A stretch of DNA of 64,000 bases from an uncultured Burkholderiales bacterium (GTDB lineage: Bacteria > Pseudomonadota > Gammaproteobacteria > Burkholderiales > Burkholderiaceae_C): contig CAISPG010000132.1 of assembly GCA_903887325.1 (NCBI GenBank), forward strand, positions 40,070 through 104,069, read 5' to 3'. The notes beneath the pieces were generated by a model, which searched no databases, was not told the origin of the DNA, and was given only the letters and a program-made list of their open reading frames with translations. Made by a program: the position numbers and the translations under genes. Below are positions 46,291 through 55,171 of this stretch, in pieces (the stretch's first letter is position 1; each line of letters opens with the position of its first letter).

Positions 46291-46316
46291 AGAATATAGT
46301 ATTCTGAATTCAGAAT
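46291..46316. promoter_or_regulatory. Overlapping palindromes, probable GntR operator
   Basis: AGAATATAGTATTCT (46291-46305, arms AGAATA/TATTCT) overlaps ATTCTGAATTCAGAAT (46301-46316), a perfect 16-bp palindrome. It lies between the divergent ligase and TPP-enzyme genes. The GntR regulator encoded downstream is the natural candidate to bind it. Confidence 0.55.
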
Positions 46317-46382
46317 TCACTCGGTATTATCCCGAACAACTGATGCCGCAAACCCTGACAACCCGAAGCAAGAGACCTGAAA

Positions 46383-48131
46383 ATGAGTACCCACACCCCC
46401 GCCAGTGACGATCTGAAAGTCGCCGATTTGATTGCCCGCTTCATCAAAAGCCAAGGCGTACAAAGGGTTTATGGCCTGTGCGGTGGTCACATCATGCCCG
46501 TCTGGATGGCCTTGGACGCCCACGGCATACGCATCATTGATGTGCGGGACGAACGCGCCGCTGTGTACATGGCGCATGCCGAGGCCGAGCTGACCGGCAC
46601 GCTGGGCGTGGCGCTGGTGACCGCCGGCCCGGGCGTCACCAACGCCATGACCGGCATCGCCAATGCGCATGTCGCGCGCGCGTCGGTGCTGGTGCTGTCC
46701 GGCACGCCGCCGCTGGCGCAGGAACACCGGGGCGCTTTGCAAGACATGGTGCACACCGAGCTGGTGGCTTCCATCACCCGGCTGGCCAGAACCGTGCGGC
46801 ATCCTGCCTTGGTACTGTCCACATTGAACGAAGCCGCAGCGCGGGCCTTGGGGCTAGGCGGCGAGCCGGGCCCGGTGTACCTGGACTTCCCGGTCGATGT
46901 GTTGCGCAGCACGCCCCCAGCCGCCGTGTTGCTGCCCGAGTTTTTCAAACCGGTTCGCTCCCAAGTGGCCCTGCCCTTACCCGCAGATGTGCAAGCGGCG
47001 GTCGACGTGTTGTGGCAAGCCAAACGGCCTTTGTTTATTTCGGGGCGCGGAGCCAAAGGCGCTGGTAAACCTTTGCAACAACTGTTGAGCATGCTGGGCG
47101 CTGCTTACCTGGACACCGGTGAAAGCCGTGGCCTGGTGCCTGCTGATCACCCCAGTGTGGTGGCGGCCATGCGCGGGGGTGTCATGGGTCAGGCCGATGT
47201 GGTGGTCACGCTGGGACGCAAACTCGATTTCCAACTCGCTTTTGGTTCTCCCGCCATTTTTGGCGATGCCAAGTTCATTCGGCTGGCCGACAACGCCGCT
47301 GAACTGCGCGACAACCGGCGGGGTGAAGTGGAATTGCTGGCCGACGTGACGCACAGCTTGCAAGCCATGTGCGATGCAGCCCAAGGCCGCACACCCGCCA
47401 GTGACAGCGCCTGGCTCAGTGGTTTGCGCCAGCAACACCAGGCTCGCGCGGCCAAATTGCAGGTCAGCATGCAACAGGCACCGGCCGGTAACGACGGTCT
47501 GATGCACCCCAACCGGCTGTTGGCTGAATTGCAAAAGCAACTCCCCGCAGACGCGGTGGTGGTGGCCGACGGCGGCGATTTCCTGAGTTTTGCGCGTGTG
47601 GGTTTGCAGGCGGAAACCTACCTTGACCCCGGCCCCTTGGGTTGCATAGGCGTGGGCACACCGTTTGGCGTGGCCGCCAGCCTGGCCTGCCCCGGTCGCA
47701 CTGTGGTGGTCGCCACCGGAGACGGCGCTTTCGGCTTCAACGCCATGGAGATTGACACCGCCGTCAGACACAAAGCTCCCTTGCTGGTGGTGGTGGCCAA
47801 CAATGGCTCCTGGGCCATCGAAGTGCGCGACCAGCAGCAAACCCACGGCCGAGTGGTCGGCACCCGTCTGCAATTCGCCGACCACGCCGCCATGGCCCGC
47901 GCTTTCGGCATGCACGCGCAACGTGTTGAAAAGGCTGAAGATTTACCGGCGGCCATCGCACTGGCGCTGCAAAACCGCCCGGCTTTACTGGATGTGCTGG
48001 TCACGCCCGAGGCAGAATCGTCTGACGCCAAGTCGGGGCTTGCCTGGGTGCCGGACCTGCAAGCGCTCTCGGCGTGGGATGATGCCGAAAGAAAATGGCG
48101 CACTGCGTCAGAACAAACAGATAACAAATAG
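46383..48131 (+). CDS. Thiamine-diphosphate-dependent enzyme (acetolactate-synthase-like)
   Basis: 582 residues of the three-domain ThDP family. Catalytic Glu in DVRDERAAVYMAHAEAE, the ThDP/Mg site ATGDGAFGFNAMEIDTA with NNGSW. It resembles the acetolactate synthase/oxalyl-CoA decarboxylase/2-hydroxyacyl-CoA lyase group. Beside an acyl-CoA ligase, a 2-hydroxyacyl-CoA lyase or related role is possible. Exact reaction unclear. Confidence 0.8.
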   Translation: MSTHTPASDDLKVADLIARFIKSQGVQRVYGLCGGHIMPVWMALDAHGIRIIDVRDERAAVYMAHAEAELTGTLGVALVTAGPGVTNAMTGIANAHVARASVLVLSGTPPLAQEHRGALQDMVHTELVASITRLARTVRHPALVLSTLNEAAARALGLGGEPGPVYLDFPVDVLRSTPPAAVLLPEFFKPVRSQVALPLPADVQAAVDVLWQAKRPLFISGRGAKGAGKPLQQLLSMLGAAYLDTGESRGLVPADHPSVVAAMRGGVMGQADVVVTLGRKLDFQLAFGSPAIFGDAKFIRLADNAAELRDNRRGEVELLADVTHSLQAMCDAAQGRTPASDSAWLSGLRQQHQARAAKLQVSMQQAPAGNDGLMHPNRLLAELQKQLPADAVVVADGGDFLSFARVGLQAETYLDPGPLGCIGVGTPFGVAASLACPGRTVVVATGDGAFGFNAMEIDTAVRHKAPLLVVVANNGSWAIEVRDQQQTHGRVVGTRLQFADHAAMARAFGMHAQRVEKAEDLPAAIALALQNRPALLDVLVTPEAESSDAKSGLAWVPDLQALSAWDDAERKWRTASEQTDNK

Positions 48132-48150
48132 AAATTGACTAAGGTTTTGA

Positions 48151-48807
48151 ATGAAGATTTTGTCTGTGCAACCTAACCTGGTCGAGCAGGTACACGAGGC
48201 CATACTGTTGGAGATTTCAGCCGGCAAACTGACCCCGGGCACACGCATAATTCAGGAACAAATCGCCACCGAGCTAGGTGTCTCCCGCCAACCGGTGCAA
48301 CAGGCCTTGCTGCTGTTGCGCAACCAGGGCTTGCTGCGCGACGCGCCGGGGCGCGGGCTGATCGTGGCGCCGCTGGACCCGGACTACATACGCCAGATGT
48401 ACGAAGTACGCGCAGTGCTCGAAGGCCTGGCATTTCGCAAAGCTGCGATGAACAATTCAGCCACCGCCCGCAGTCAGGGGCCGGCCTTGATTCAGCAGGG
48501 TCGAAAAGCCGTGAAAAGCGGTCAGGTGACACAACTCATCAGCGCCGACATGGCGTTTCACCATTTTGTTTACGGTTTGTCAGACAACCTGCTGGTGGCA
48601 CCCACCATGGACGCGCATTGGACTTACACGCAACGCGTCATGGGCGAGGTGTTGATGCGCGACGAAAAACCGCGCGACATCTGGGACCAGCACGAGGATT
48701 TGCTGCAATCAGTGGTTGACGGTGATCCGGCGGCAGCAGAAAAAAAAGCCCGCCAGCACATCATGGATACCGCCAACTTCATCATTGACAGGGTGTCTGC
48801 GCTTTAA
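48151..48807 (+). CDS. GntR/FCD transcriptional regulator
   Basis: 218 residues. N-terminal winged helix (GTRIIQEQIATELGVSRQPV), then an all-helical FCD ligand domain with metal-binding His residues (MAFHHFVYGLSDN). It lies 19 bases after the ThDP gene and probably autoregulates this group via the palindromes at 46291-46316. Confidence 0.88.
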   Translation: MKILSVQPNLVEQVHEAILLEISAGKLTPGTRIIQEQIATELGVSRQPVQQALLLLRNQGLLRDAPGRGLIVAPLDPDYIRQMYEVRAVLEGLAFRKAAMNNSATARSQGPALIQQGRKAVKSGQVTQLISADMAFHHFVYGLSDNLLVAPTMDAHWTYTQRVMGEVLMRDEKPRDIWDQHEDLLQSVVDGDPAAAEKKARQHIMDTANFIIDRVSAL

Positions 48808-48818
48808 AGCCGCCGCAC

Positions 48819-49610
48819 TCACCACTTGTTGCGAAGTTCACGCAACTTGGCGAACACAGTTTCATCATTTAGCGGCCCTGTCAATTCAGCAAACGACGCG
48901 CGCAACTGCGCTTGCACGCTGCGGCTATCGAGCCGGAAAAACGTATTGATCTCGCGCTCGACCTGCAAAGTCGTGACCAGCGGCTTGTTCACATCTTGCA
49001 CACTGACCTGCTTCAAAAGCGTTGCGGCTTTTTCGTTGTCCGGCTCACGGTTCAGCGTGAAGCGCAAATTGTTTTCAATGTAATCGTGGCCCGGGTAAAT
49101 CAAGGTGTTGTCAGGCAAGCGATTCAATTGCTGACTGAAGGTATGAAACATTGACTGCACATTGCCGCCGTTGTGGCAATTGCCTGCACCGGCGTTGAAC
49201 AAAGTGTCGCCGGAAAACAGCGCGGGCTGATCGGTGTGCGAGCGCAGGCAGATATGGCACATGGTGTGCCCCGGTGTGTCCATGGCTTCAAGCTCCACGG
49301 TCTTGCCTACTTTGATGATGTCGCCTGCGATCAGGCCGCGAAACATGCCGGGTATGGCGTAACCGGCCTTGGCATGCGCCAGCACCTTGGCGCCGGTGGC
49401 ATCGACCACCGCCTGGTTGCCGCCGGTGTGGTCATGGTGTTCATGCGTATTCAGAATTTGCGTGATCTGCCAGCCTGCTTCTTTGGCTGACTGCAAGCAT
49501 TTATCGCTGTCCAGCGGGTCTATGGCCAAGGCTTCGCCGGTTTCGCTGCAAGCAATCAGGTAATTGAAATTGCGGTAAGCATTGGCTGTCCATATTTGTT
49601 TGACGATCAT
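48819..49610 (-). CDS. gloB: Hydroxyacylglutathione hydrolase (glyoxalase II)
   Basis: 263 residues from the ATG at 49610. Metallo-beta-lactamase fold with THEHHDHTGG, the GHTMCHICL His and LFSGDTLFNAGAGNCHNGG. The end FFRLDS matches glyoxalase II C-termini. Detoxifies methylglyoxal adducts. Convergent with the GntR gene. Confidence 0.9.
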   Translation of the reverse strand: MIVKQIWTANAYRNFNYLIACSETGEALAIDPLDSDKCLQSAKEAGWQITQILNTHEHHDHTGGNQAVVDATGAKVLAHAKAGYAIPGMFRGLIAGDIIKVGKTVELEAMDTPGHTMCHICLRSHTDQPALFSGDTLFNAGAGNCHNGGNVQSMFHTFSQQLNRLPDNTLIYPGHDYIENNLRFTLNREPDNEKAATLLKQVSVQDVNKPLVTTLQVEREINTFFRLDSRSVQAQLRASFAELTGPLNDETVFAKLRELRNKW

Positions 49611-49665
49611 GGCCATGGTTTCTATGTTCCTAGTTAAATAAGCCGTATTGCAACAGCAGTCTATT

Positions 49666-49683
49666 GTTTCATCATTCAGTCAC
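49666..49683 (+). promoter_or_regulatory. Pho-box-like sequence upstream of the PlcP-type gene
   Basis: GTTTCAT-CATT-CAGTCAC: two repeats resembling CTGTCAT with a 4-base spacer, 5 and 6 of 7 matches (counting Y at the last place), 71 bases before the start. Confidence 0.4.
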
Positions 49684-49754
49684 ATTGCGCTCTTAATCTA
49701 ACTGGCGTACAGACGCAAAAGTTTGATACATCTCATTCATCCTTTGGGGAATGC

Positions 49755-50561
49755 ATGCATTACAGAGCAGTATTTATCTCTGACCTCCACCTGGGTACAC
49801 CGGGCTGTCAGGCCGAGGCACTGTTGGATTTTTTGAAATCACATACCAGCGACACCTTGTACCTGGTCGGCGACATCGTCGACGGCTGGCAACTCAGACG
49901 CAAATGGTATTGGCCGCAAGCGCATAACGACGTAGTGCAAAAACTGCTGCGTCGGGTGCGCAAAGGCAGCCGCGTGATTTACATTCCCGGCAACCACGAC
50001 GAGTTTGCGCGTGATTTTGTCGAACACCATTTCGGCGGCATCGAAGTGATGGAAGAAGCCACGCACACTTTGCTAGACGGTCGCAAACTTTGGCTGATTC
50101 ACGGCGACTATTTCGATGCCGTGGTGCAGTACGCCAAGTGGCTTGCTTATGTCGGCGACAGTTTGTACGAGTTGACCTTGCGCTTGAACAGGCACTTCAA
50201 CCGTTTGCGCGCCAGACTGGGCATGCGCTACTGGTCGCTGTCTGCCTACCTCAAAGGCAAGGTCAAGAAGGCGCTGAACTTTGTCACTGACTTTGAAAAT
50301 GCGGTTGCCCACGAAGCGCAAAAACGCGGTTACCAAGGCGTGGTCTGCGGCCATATTCACCGCGCTGAAATCCGCATGATCAACGGCATTCTGTATTGCA
50401 ACGATGGCGACTGGGTGGAAAGCCGCTCGGCCCTGGTTGAACATGTAGACGGTCATTTGGAATTGATTTTCTGGGACCAGGAACTGGACTTTACGCCTGC
50501 CAAAGTACGTTTATTGCCGGAAACCGCCGTCGCGGCTGAACCCGCCAGCCTGGTGTCCTGA
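49755..50561 (+). CDS. plcP: PlcP-type metallophosphoesterase (LpxH superfamily)
   Basis: 268 residues. Metallophosphoesterase motifs: ISDLHLG, LVGDIVDGW, GNHDE, IHGDYFD, CGHIH. It resembles LpxH but is longer and has WYWPQAHNDVVQKLLRRVRK, as in the PlcP phospholipase C that degrades phospholipids to diacylglycerol under phosphate limitation. The nearby GT4 glycosyltransferase and UDP-glucose dehydrogenase, plus a Pho-box-like site, support PlcP over LpxH. Confidence 0.72.
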   Translation: MHYRAVFISDLHLGTPGCQAEALLDFLKSHTSDTLYLVGDIVDGWQLRRKWYWPQAHNDVVQKLLRRVRKGSRVIYIPGNHDEFARDFVEHHFGGIEVMEEATHTLLDGRKLWLIHGDYFDAVVQYAKWLAYVGDSLYELTLRLNRHFNRLRARLGMRYWSLSAYLKGKVKKALNFVTDFENAVAHEAQKRGYQGVVCGHIHRAEIRMINGILYCNDGDWVESRSALVEHVDGHLELIFWDQELDFTPAKVRLLPETAVAAEPASLVS

Positions 50562-50571
50562 TCCGCTCAAA

Positions 50572-51819
50572 GTGTCCTCACACAAGCGCGGTTTTTATGT
50601 TCTGTTCGCAGCCCAATTTGCTTCAGCATTGGCCGACAACGCCATGTTGCTGCTGGTCATCGCAGTCTTGCAAGCCCAAGGGCAAGCGGCCTTTTGGATA
50701 CCGCTGATCAAGGTGATGTTCACCTTGTCCTATGTGCTGTCAGGCCCTTGGGTAGGCGCATGGTCTGACAGCCGCCCTAAACACAGCGTGATGATGGGTG
50801 CCAACGGTTTGAAAATTCTTGCCTGTCTGGCACTGCTGGCTGGTGTGGATCCGATTGCCGCATTTGCGCTGACTGGCTTAGGCGCTGCCGTGTATGCCCC
50901 GGCTAAATACGGGTTGGTCACTGAACTCGTTCCCGCAGATAAATTGGTGCATGCCAATGCCTGGATAGAAGTCACTGCCGTATGCGCCGCCTTGTTCGGC
51001 GTCATGCTGGGCGGTGCCTTGGTGTCAGGTATTTGGTTGAACTCTCAACTGTGTATCTTCCTCACAGATTGGTTACCGTTGAATCAACTCTATGCGGTCT
51101 CCATGTCAGCAGTTGGCATGCTGTATTTACTGGCTGCGTTGCTCAATCTTTACATTCCCGACAGCGGTAAACGCTATGCAGCCACCGCTTGGAACATAGC
51201 CTCGGTGTGGCAACACTTTTGCCAAGACCAGCGCCGCTTGTGGCGCGACCCCTTGGGCGGCATCAGTTTGTCGGTCACCAGTTTGTTCTGGGGAGTCGGC
51301 GCCAGCATGCAGTTACTGGTGCTGGCCTGGGCCCAGGCCATGCTGGATTTGAATTTGACGCAAGCCGCTTACCTGCAAGCCGGCACCGCCATCGGTGTGA
51401 TGGCAGGCGCGGTACTGGCGGCACGCTGTGTGTCTTTGGTCAATGCGCCCAAGGTCTTGAGCGCCGGCATAGGTTTGGGTCTGGCTTTGCCCTTGATGAC
51501 ACTGGTTCACACCTGGCCTTGGGCGCTGGCTTTGACACTGGCTCTGGGCATGCTGGGCGGTTTTTTTGTCGTGCCCATGAACGCCATGTTGCAGGCACGC
51601 GGCGTGAAACTGTTGAGCGCCGGGCGTTCTATCTCGGTGCAAAACACGTGCGAAAACAGCAGCGTGTTGCTGCTTTTAAGCGCTTACAGCCTGCTGGTGT
51701 TTTTGCATGTGCCGGTGCAGGGTTTGATTTGGGCACTGGCGGCCCTCATCACCACCGGCATGTGCGCCATGACCTGGCGTTACCGGCAAATCTCAAGCGG
51801 CGCGGTTATCACCGGGTAA
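50572..51819 (+). CDS. lplT: LplT-like lysophospholipid transporter
   Basis: 415 residues of the major facilitator type with about twelve helices. FYVLFAAQFASALADNAMLL and KYGLVTELVPADKLVHANAW are LplT-type. Starts at GTG 50572 with a weak ribosome site, ten bases after the PlcP gene, so co-transcribed. Its 3' end overlaps psd by 27 bases (convergent). LplT moves lysophospholipids to the cytoplasmic side for re-acylation. Confidence 0.85.
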   Translation: MSSHKRGFYVLFAAQFASALADNAMLLLVIAVLQAQGQAAFWIPLIKVMFTLSYVLSGPWVGAWSDSRPKHSVMMGANGLKILACLALLAGVDPIAAFALTGLGAAVYAPAKYGLVTELVPADKLVHANAWIEVTAVCAALFGVMLGGALVSGIWLNSQLCIFLTDWLPLNQLYAVSMSAVGMLYLLAALLNLYIPDSGKRYAATAWNIASVWQHFCQDQRRLWRDPLGGISLSVTSLFWGVGASMQLLVLAWAQAMLDLNLTQAAYLQAGTAIGVMAGAVLAARCVSLVNAPKVLSAGIGLGLALPLMTLVHTWPWALALTLALGMLGGFFVVPMNAMLQARGVKLLSAGRSISVQNTCENSSVLLLLSAYSLLVFLHVPVQGLIWALAALITTGMCAMTWRYRQISSGAVITG

Positions 51820-52680
51820 GCGCATCAGCGCTTGACCCATTTTCAACACACGACCCTCTTGTATGCCGTCAGCAAAGCTGAATGATTCAGGCACAAATAT
51901 AAGAATCGTCGAACCGTGCTGGAACCAGCCGAGTTCATCGCCCTTGTCAAACGCGGCATCACACGACACATCCAAGGGGCCGTGGCAGACATCGCGCAAC
52001 AGTCCGTCAAGCGCATGCAAGCGAATGCTGGCCACCAGCACCGCCGCCACCGGCACCAGTGCCACCGGGTAAGCCTGTGGCCCTATTTCTGTCTCCAACA
52101 AGGCTCTCTCGTTTTTGCAAAAAAGTTTTTCAACCCGCTTTAAAGCAATTGGGTTGACGTTCCAGGTATCGCCGGAAAAGTACTGAACCCGTTTCAACCT
52201 GCCTTGGTAAGGTGCATGAAAACGGTGGTACATCGACGAGGTGATGCGTATGGTCATGAACCAACCGTTATGCCAATGAGCGGCGCTGGCTTGCTCGCCC
52301 AGCAAATCTTTGAGCGTGTAAGGAAAGCCTTTGGCTTGAAACACCTGACCGTCTTGTACCCGTCCCATGGCGCCGACAATGCCGTCACACGGGCTGGTGA
52401 ATACATCGGGCGACATATCCACGGTTCTGGCTTCGGGTTTGAGCTCGCGGATAAAACAGTCGTGCAAGCTGTCGAAATGCGTTTTGCGGGCCTCGGACAA
52501 GTCCAAATCCGCGAAACTTCGCCAGACAGCAATCGATGCATCCCGCACCCAAGGATGGCGTATTTGGCTGAACCAGCCTATGAAACGGGTCAGTGCCGCT
52601 CTGGGAATACGGTTAGTCAACAAAAAATTTAAATCTTCGTTGGCACCTATTTTTTGAAATACATCGCGAATAGTCATCAT
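51793..52680 (-). CDS. psd: Phosphatidylserine decarboxylase
   Basis: 295 residues. The self-cleaving site is GWFQHGSTILIF (Gly-Ser cleavage giving the pyruvoyl group). FSGDTWNVNPIA and HAPYQGRLKRVQYF are conserved. Makes phosphatidylethanolamine at the inner membrane. Convergent with lplT. Confidence 0.92.
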   Translation of the reverse strand: MMTIRDVFQKIGANEDLNFLLTNRIPRAALTRFIGWFSQIRHPWVRDASIAVWRSFADLDLSEARKTHFDSLHDCFIRELKPEARTVDMSPDVFTSPCDGIVGAMGRVQDGQVFQAKGFPYTLKDLLGEQASAAHWHNGWFMTIRITSSMYHRFHAPYQGRLKRVQYFSGDTWNVNPIALKRVEKLFCKNERALLETEIGPQAYPVALVPVAAVLVASIRLHALDGLLRDVCHGPLDVSCDAAFDKGDELGWFQHGSTILIFVPESFSFADGIQEGRVLKMGQALMRLPGDNRAA

Positions 52681-52728
52681 TTTTTAACCCAATCGTCATA
52701 CAAAGGAGGTTTTGAAAGGAAACGCTTG

Positions 52729-54393
52729 ATGGAGTTGCTCAATACATTGACCCTGACTGCAAGTGCACTGGCTTGCGCAGTGCTGCTGAAAAAAATGCAC
52801 CAACGCCTGCAACTGTCCATGGCCAAGCATCCGTCGCTGGGTGGTCATTTGCGCATGTCCAAACGTGTGGCAGCTTGGATTCCAGCCTACAGCTACCGGG
52901 ATGAGCAATGGTTTGCCGCCGATCAAGCGCCGCAGACTGTGGTGTTGCAGCGGCAGCAAAGCTTGCAAGCACTGGCCCACCGCTTGCAATCGCGCAGCCC
53001 TGAGACATTGGCCATGTCGGCTCAGGTCAAGCCCATGATTTCGGATTTGCAATTGATCAGCCAATACCGCGTGCCCTACCAGTTTCGCGAACAACTCAGC
53101 CAACACATACAACTGGGCAGCTTCTGGCGTGAAAGCGAAGGCGTTTACCTGACTGACATGGACGGTAACCGTTACTTTGATGTCACAGGTTCTTACGGCG
53201 TCAATCTGTTCGGCCTGGACTTTTACAAAGCCTGTATTGCAGAAGGCGTGTCCCGCGCCCAAGCGCTGGGCCCGGTGCTCGGTTCTTACCACCCCTGTGT
53301 GCTGGACAACGTCAAACGCTTGTGTGAAATCTCCGGCATGCAAGAAGTGTCGTTTCACATGTCGGGCACCGAAGCAGTGATGCAAGCCGTGCGCCTGGCG
53401 CGCTACCACAGCCGCAAACGCAAGATAGTTCGCTTCACCGGCGCTTACCACGGCTGGTGGGACGATGTGCAACCCGGCCCCGGCAATCCCATGCCACCTT
53501 CGTCGGATACGTTGACCTTGAACGACATGCACGCAAACACGCTGCGTGTGCTGCGCAACCGCAATGACATCGCATGTGTGCTGGTCAACCCCTTGCAAGC
53601 CATGCACCCGAACAAATCTGCACCGACTGATTCGACCCTGGTCGATGGCGGACGCAGCATCCACTACGACCGCCAGGCCTATACAGAATGGCTGCAACGA
53701 CTGCGTCAGGTCTGCACCGACAAAGGCATTGCACTCATCATGGACGAGGTGTTTCTCGGCTTCAGGCTGGCACCGGGCGGCGCGCAGGAATATTTCAACG
53801 TCAAAGCCGATCTGGTGACTTACGGCAAAACACTGGGCGGCGGTTTGCCGGTCGGAGTGATTTGCGGCATGTCCCAATGGATGAAACGCTTTGATGAACA
53901 GCGTCCGGGCGATCTGTGTTTTGCTCGCGGCACCTTCAATGCTCACCCTTATGTCATGACCACCATGCAGGTGTTTTTGGAGCAACTGCAAACCGATGAG
54001 GTGCAAGCCATGTACGCTGACAGCAGCCGCACCTGGTCTGAGCGCATGCAGGCACTGAACACGCGCTTGCAACAAGCTGGCGTGCCGGTGCAAGTGGCTG
54101 GCATGGAAAGCGTCTGGTCGATTTTGTACACGGTGGCAGGCCGCTACAACTGGTTGCTGCAGTTTTATATGAGAGACCAAGGCATTGCGCTCAGTTGGGT
54201 GGGCTCAGGCCGCATGATCTTCAGCTTGAACATCAGCGACGCTGACTTTGAAATATTCGTTCAGCGCTTTGTGCGGGCCGCGCAGCAAATGCAAAACGAC
54301 GGTTGGTTCTGGGTGCAAGCCGAGCAAACCAACCGTCGAATCCGTAGAAGCCTGTTGAAAGAAATGCTGAATAAGAAATGGAGTTTGGCTTAA
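52729..54393 (+). CDS. Class III aminotransferase (glutamate-1-semialdehyde-like), membrane-anchored
   Basis: 554 residues from the ATG at 52729. About 100 residues longer at the N-terminus than typical class III enzymes, beginning with a hydrophobic stretch (LLNTLTLTASALACAVLL). The PLP Lys is in LVTYGKTLGGGLP, the phosphate loop in HMSGTEAVMQAVRLAR, and the Asp in ALIMDEVFLGFR. It lies within the lipid gene group and diverges from psd. Not a haem-pathway HemL, which lacks the anchor. Substrate unknown. Confidence 0.78.
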   Translation: MELLNTLTLTASALACAVLLKKMHQRLQLSMAKHPSLGGHLRMSKRVAAWIPAYSYRDEQWFAADQAPQTVVLQRQQSLQALAHRLQSRSPETLAMSAQVKPMISDLQLISQYRVPYQFREQLSQHIQLGSFWRESEGVYLTDMDGNRYFDVTGSYGVNLFGLDFYKACIAEGVSRAQALGPVLGSYHPCVLDNVKRLCEISGMQEVSFHMSGTEAVMQAVRLARYHSRKRKIVRFTGAYHGWWDDVQPGPGNPMPPSSDTLTLNDMHANTLRVLRNRNDIACVLVNPLQAMHPNKSAPTDSTLVDGGRSIHYDRQAYTEWLQRLRQVCTDKGIALIMDEVFLGFRLAPGGAQEYFNVKADLVTYGKTLGGGLPVGVICGMSQWMKRFDEQRPGDLCFARGTFNAHPYVMTTMQVFLEQLQTDEVQAMYADSSRTWSERMQALNTRLQQAGVPVQVAGMESVWSILYTVAGRYNWLLQFYMRDQGIALSWVGSGRMIFSLNISDADFEIFVQRFVRAAQQMQNDGWFWVQAEQTNRRIRRSLLKEMLNKKWSLA

Positions 54394-55004
54394 TGCACTG
54401 AGGTTCTGACATGGTCCATGGGATCAATCCACTCGCCGCGCAAAAGATAAAAAGGTGACTTGTAATACATCTTGATATCGTGCACCGGGTCGGTGATGAT
54501 CTTCATGGCCCAGGCCAGACCGGCCAGCAGGCTTTCCTGGTGCCAGAGTTGGAAGACGCGGAACATCAAACCGGCGATGCCCAGAAACAGCCACAGCATG
54601 CCGGTGATGCGCACGGGTGTGTCTTCATAAGCGGCCGGCACTGCCCAGGTCAGGTACTGCGGCATCCAGTAGGCCAGCACAGGAATCATGGCGCAGATGG
54701 AGAGCAGCACGATTTTGCGTTTCAAGTTGTAGCCGACCTTGATTTCTTCTTTGTATTCGTGCGTGGCCAGATTGATCTCATCGAAGCCTTTGGGCTCAAA
54801 AAAGAAATGACCGATCTGGCGCGTGCTCATGGAAAACAACCAGGCGATCAAGGCGGAGACCACCGGGTCAATGAACAAATAGACGTAGGCCACCAGAAAA
54901 GACAGCGCGCTGATCAGGTGCAGTGACTGATTCACCCGGCTGTGGTGGTAGTAGCGGTGATCGTCCCAGCGCTGGGTTTCCAGTGTTTTCAATAAATGCT
55001 TCAT
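54390..55004 (-). CDS. Small multi-pass membrane protein, possibly Mpo1/DUF962-like
   Basis: 204 residues from the ATG at 55004 (AGGAGA site) with about four or five membrane segments. It has HHSRVNQSLHLISALSFL and RQIGHFFFEPKG, which recall the His pattern of DUF962/Mpo1 proteins (yeast Mpo1 is a fatty-acid alpha-dioxygenase). The match is by eye and weak. Divergent from the glycosyltransferase and overlapping the aminotransferase stop (convergent). Confidence 0.6.
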   Translation of the reverse strand: MKHLLKTLETQRWDDHRYYHHSRVNQSLHLISALSFLVAYVYLFIDPVVSALIAWLFSMSTRQIGHFFFEPKGFDEINLATHEYKEEIKVGYNLKRKIVLLSICAMIPVLAYWMPQYLTWAVPAAYEDTPVRITGMLWLFLGIAGLMFRVFQLWHQESLLAGLAWAMKIITDPVHDIKMYYKSPFYLLRGEWIDPMDHVRTSVH

Positions 55005-55109
55005 GCTTTCTCCTGTGAGTGAAGGGTTCCGGTCAGACATATCAAACAATCCGACTTGCAACTGTCACGGTTTTGAATGAAATTTTCATGACATTGCCAA
55101 GTCTTTTGT

Positions 55110-55127
55110 ATGTCATGTTTCTGACAC
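55110..55127 (+). promoter_or_regulatory. Pho-box-like sequence upstream of the GT4 gene
   Basis: ATGTCAT-GTTT-CTGACAC: 6 and 6 of 7 matches to CTGTCAY with the canonical 4-base spacer, 45 bases before the glycosyltransferase start. Confidence 0.5.
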
Positions 55128-55171
55128 ATGAGTTTCATCAAATTGTTTTAATTGAGCGTCACAGTAGAGGG

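Noticed and set aside
46977..47921. 314-codon frame antisense to the ThDP enzyme gene
   Set aside because: Same shadow pattern; the plus strand encodes a complete ThDP enzyme.
49755..50561. LpxH (UDP-2,3-diacylglucosamine hydrolase) of lipid A synthesis
   Set aside because: Possible by fold, but length, internal motifs and the glycolipid neighbourhood fit PlcP better; kept as an alternative only.
52696..54180. 494-codon open frame antisense to the aminotransferase gene
   Set aside because: Product is rich in His, Gln and Val and has no family motif; the plus-strand frame has full class III aminotransferase motifs. High-GC third positions create such shadows.
55060..55085. CTGTCAC at about 55063 as another Pho box
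   Set aside because: Only one half-site matches; the second repeat has three of seven matches.
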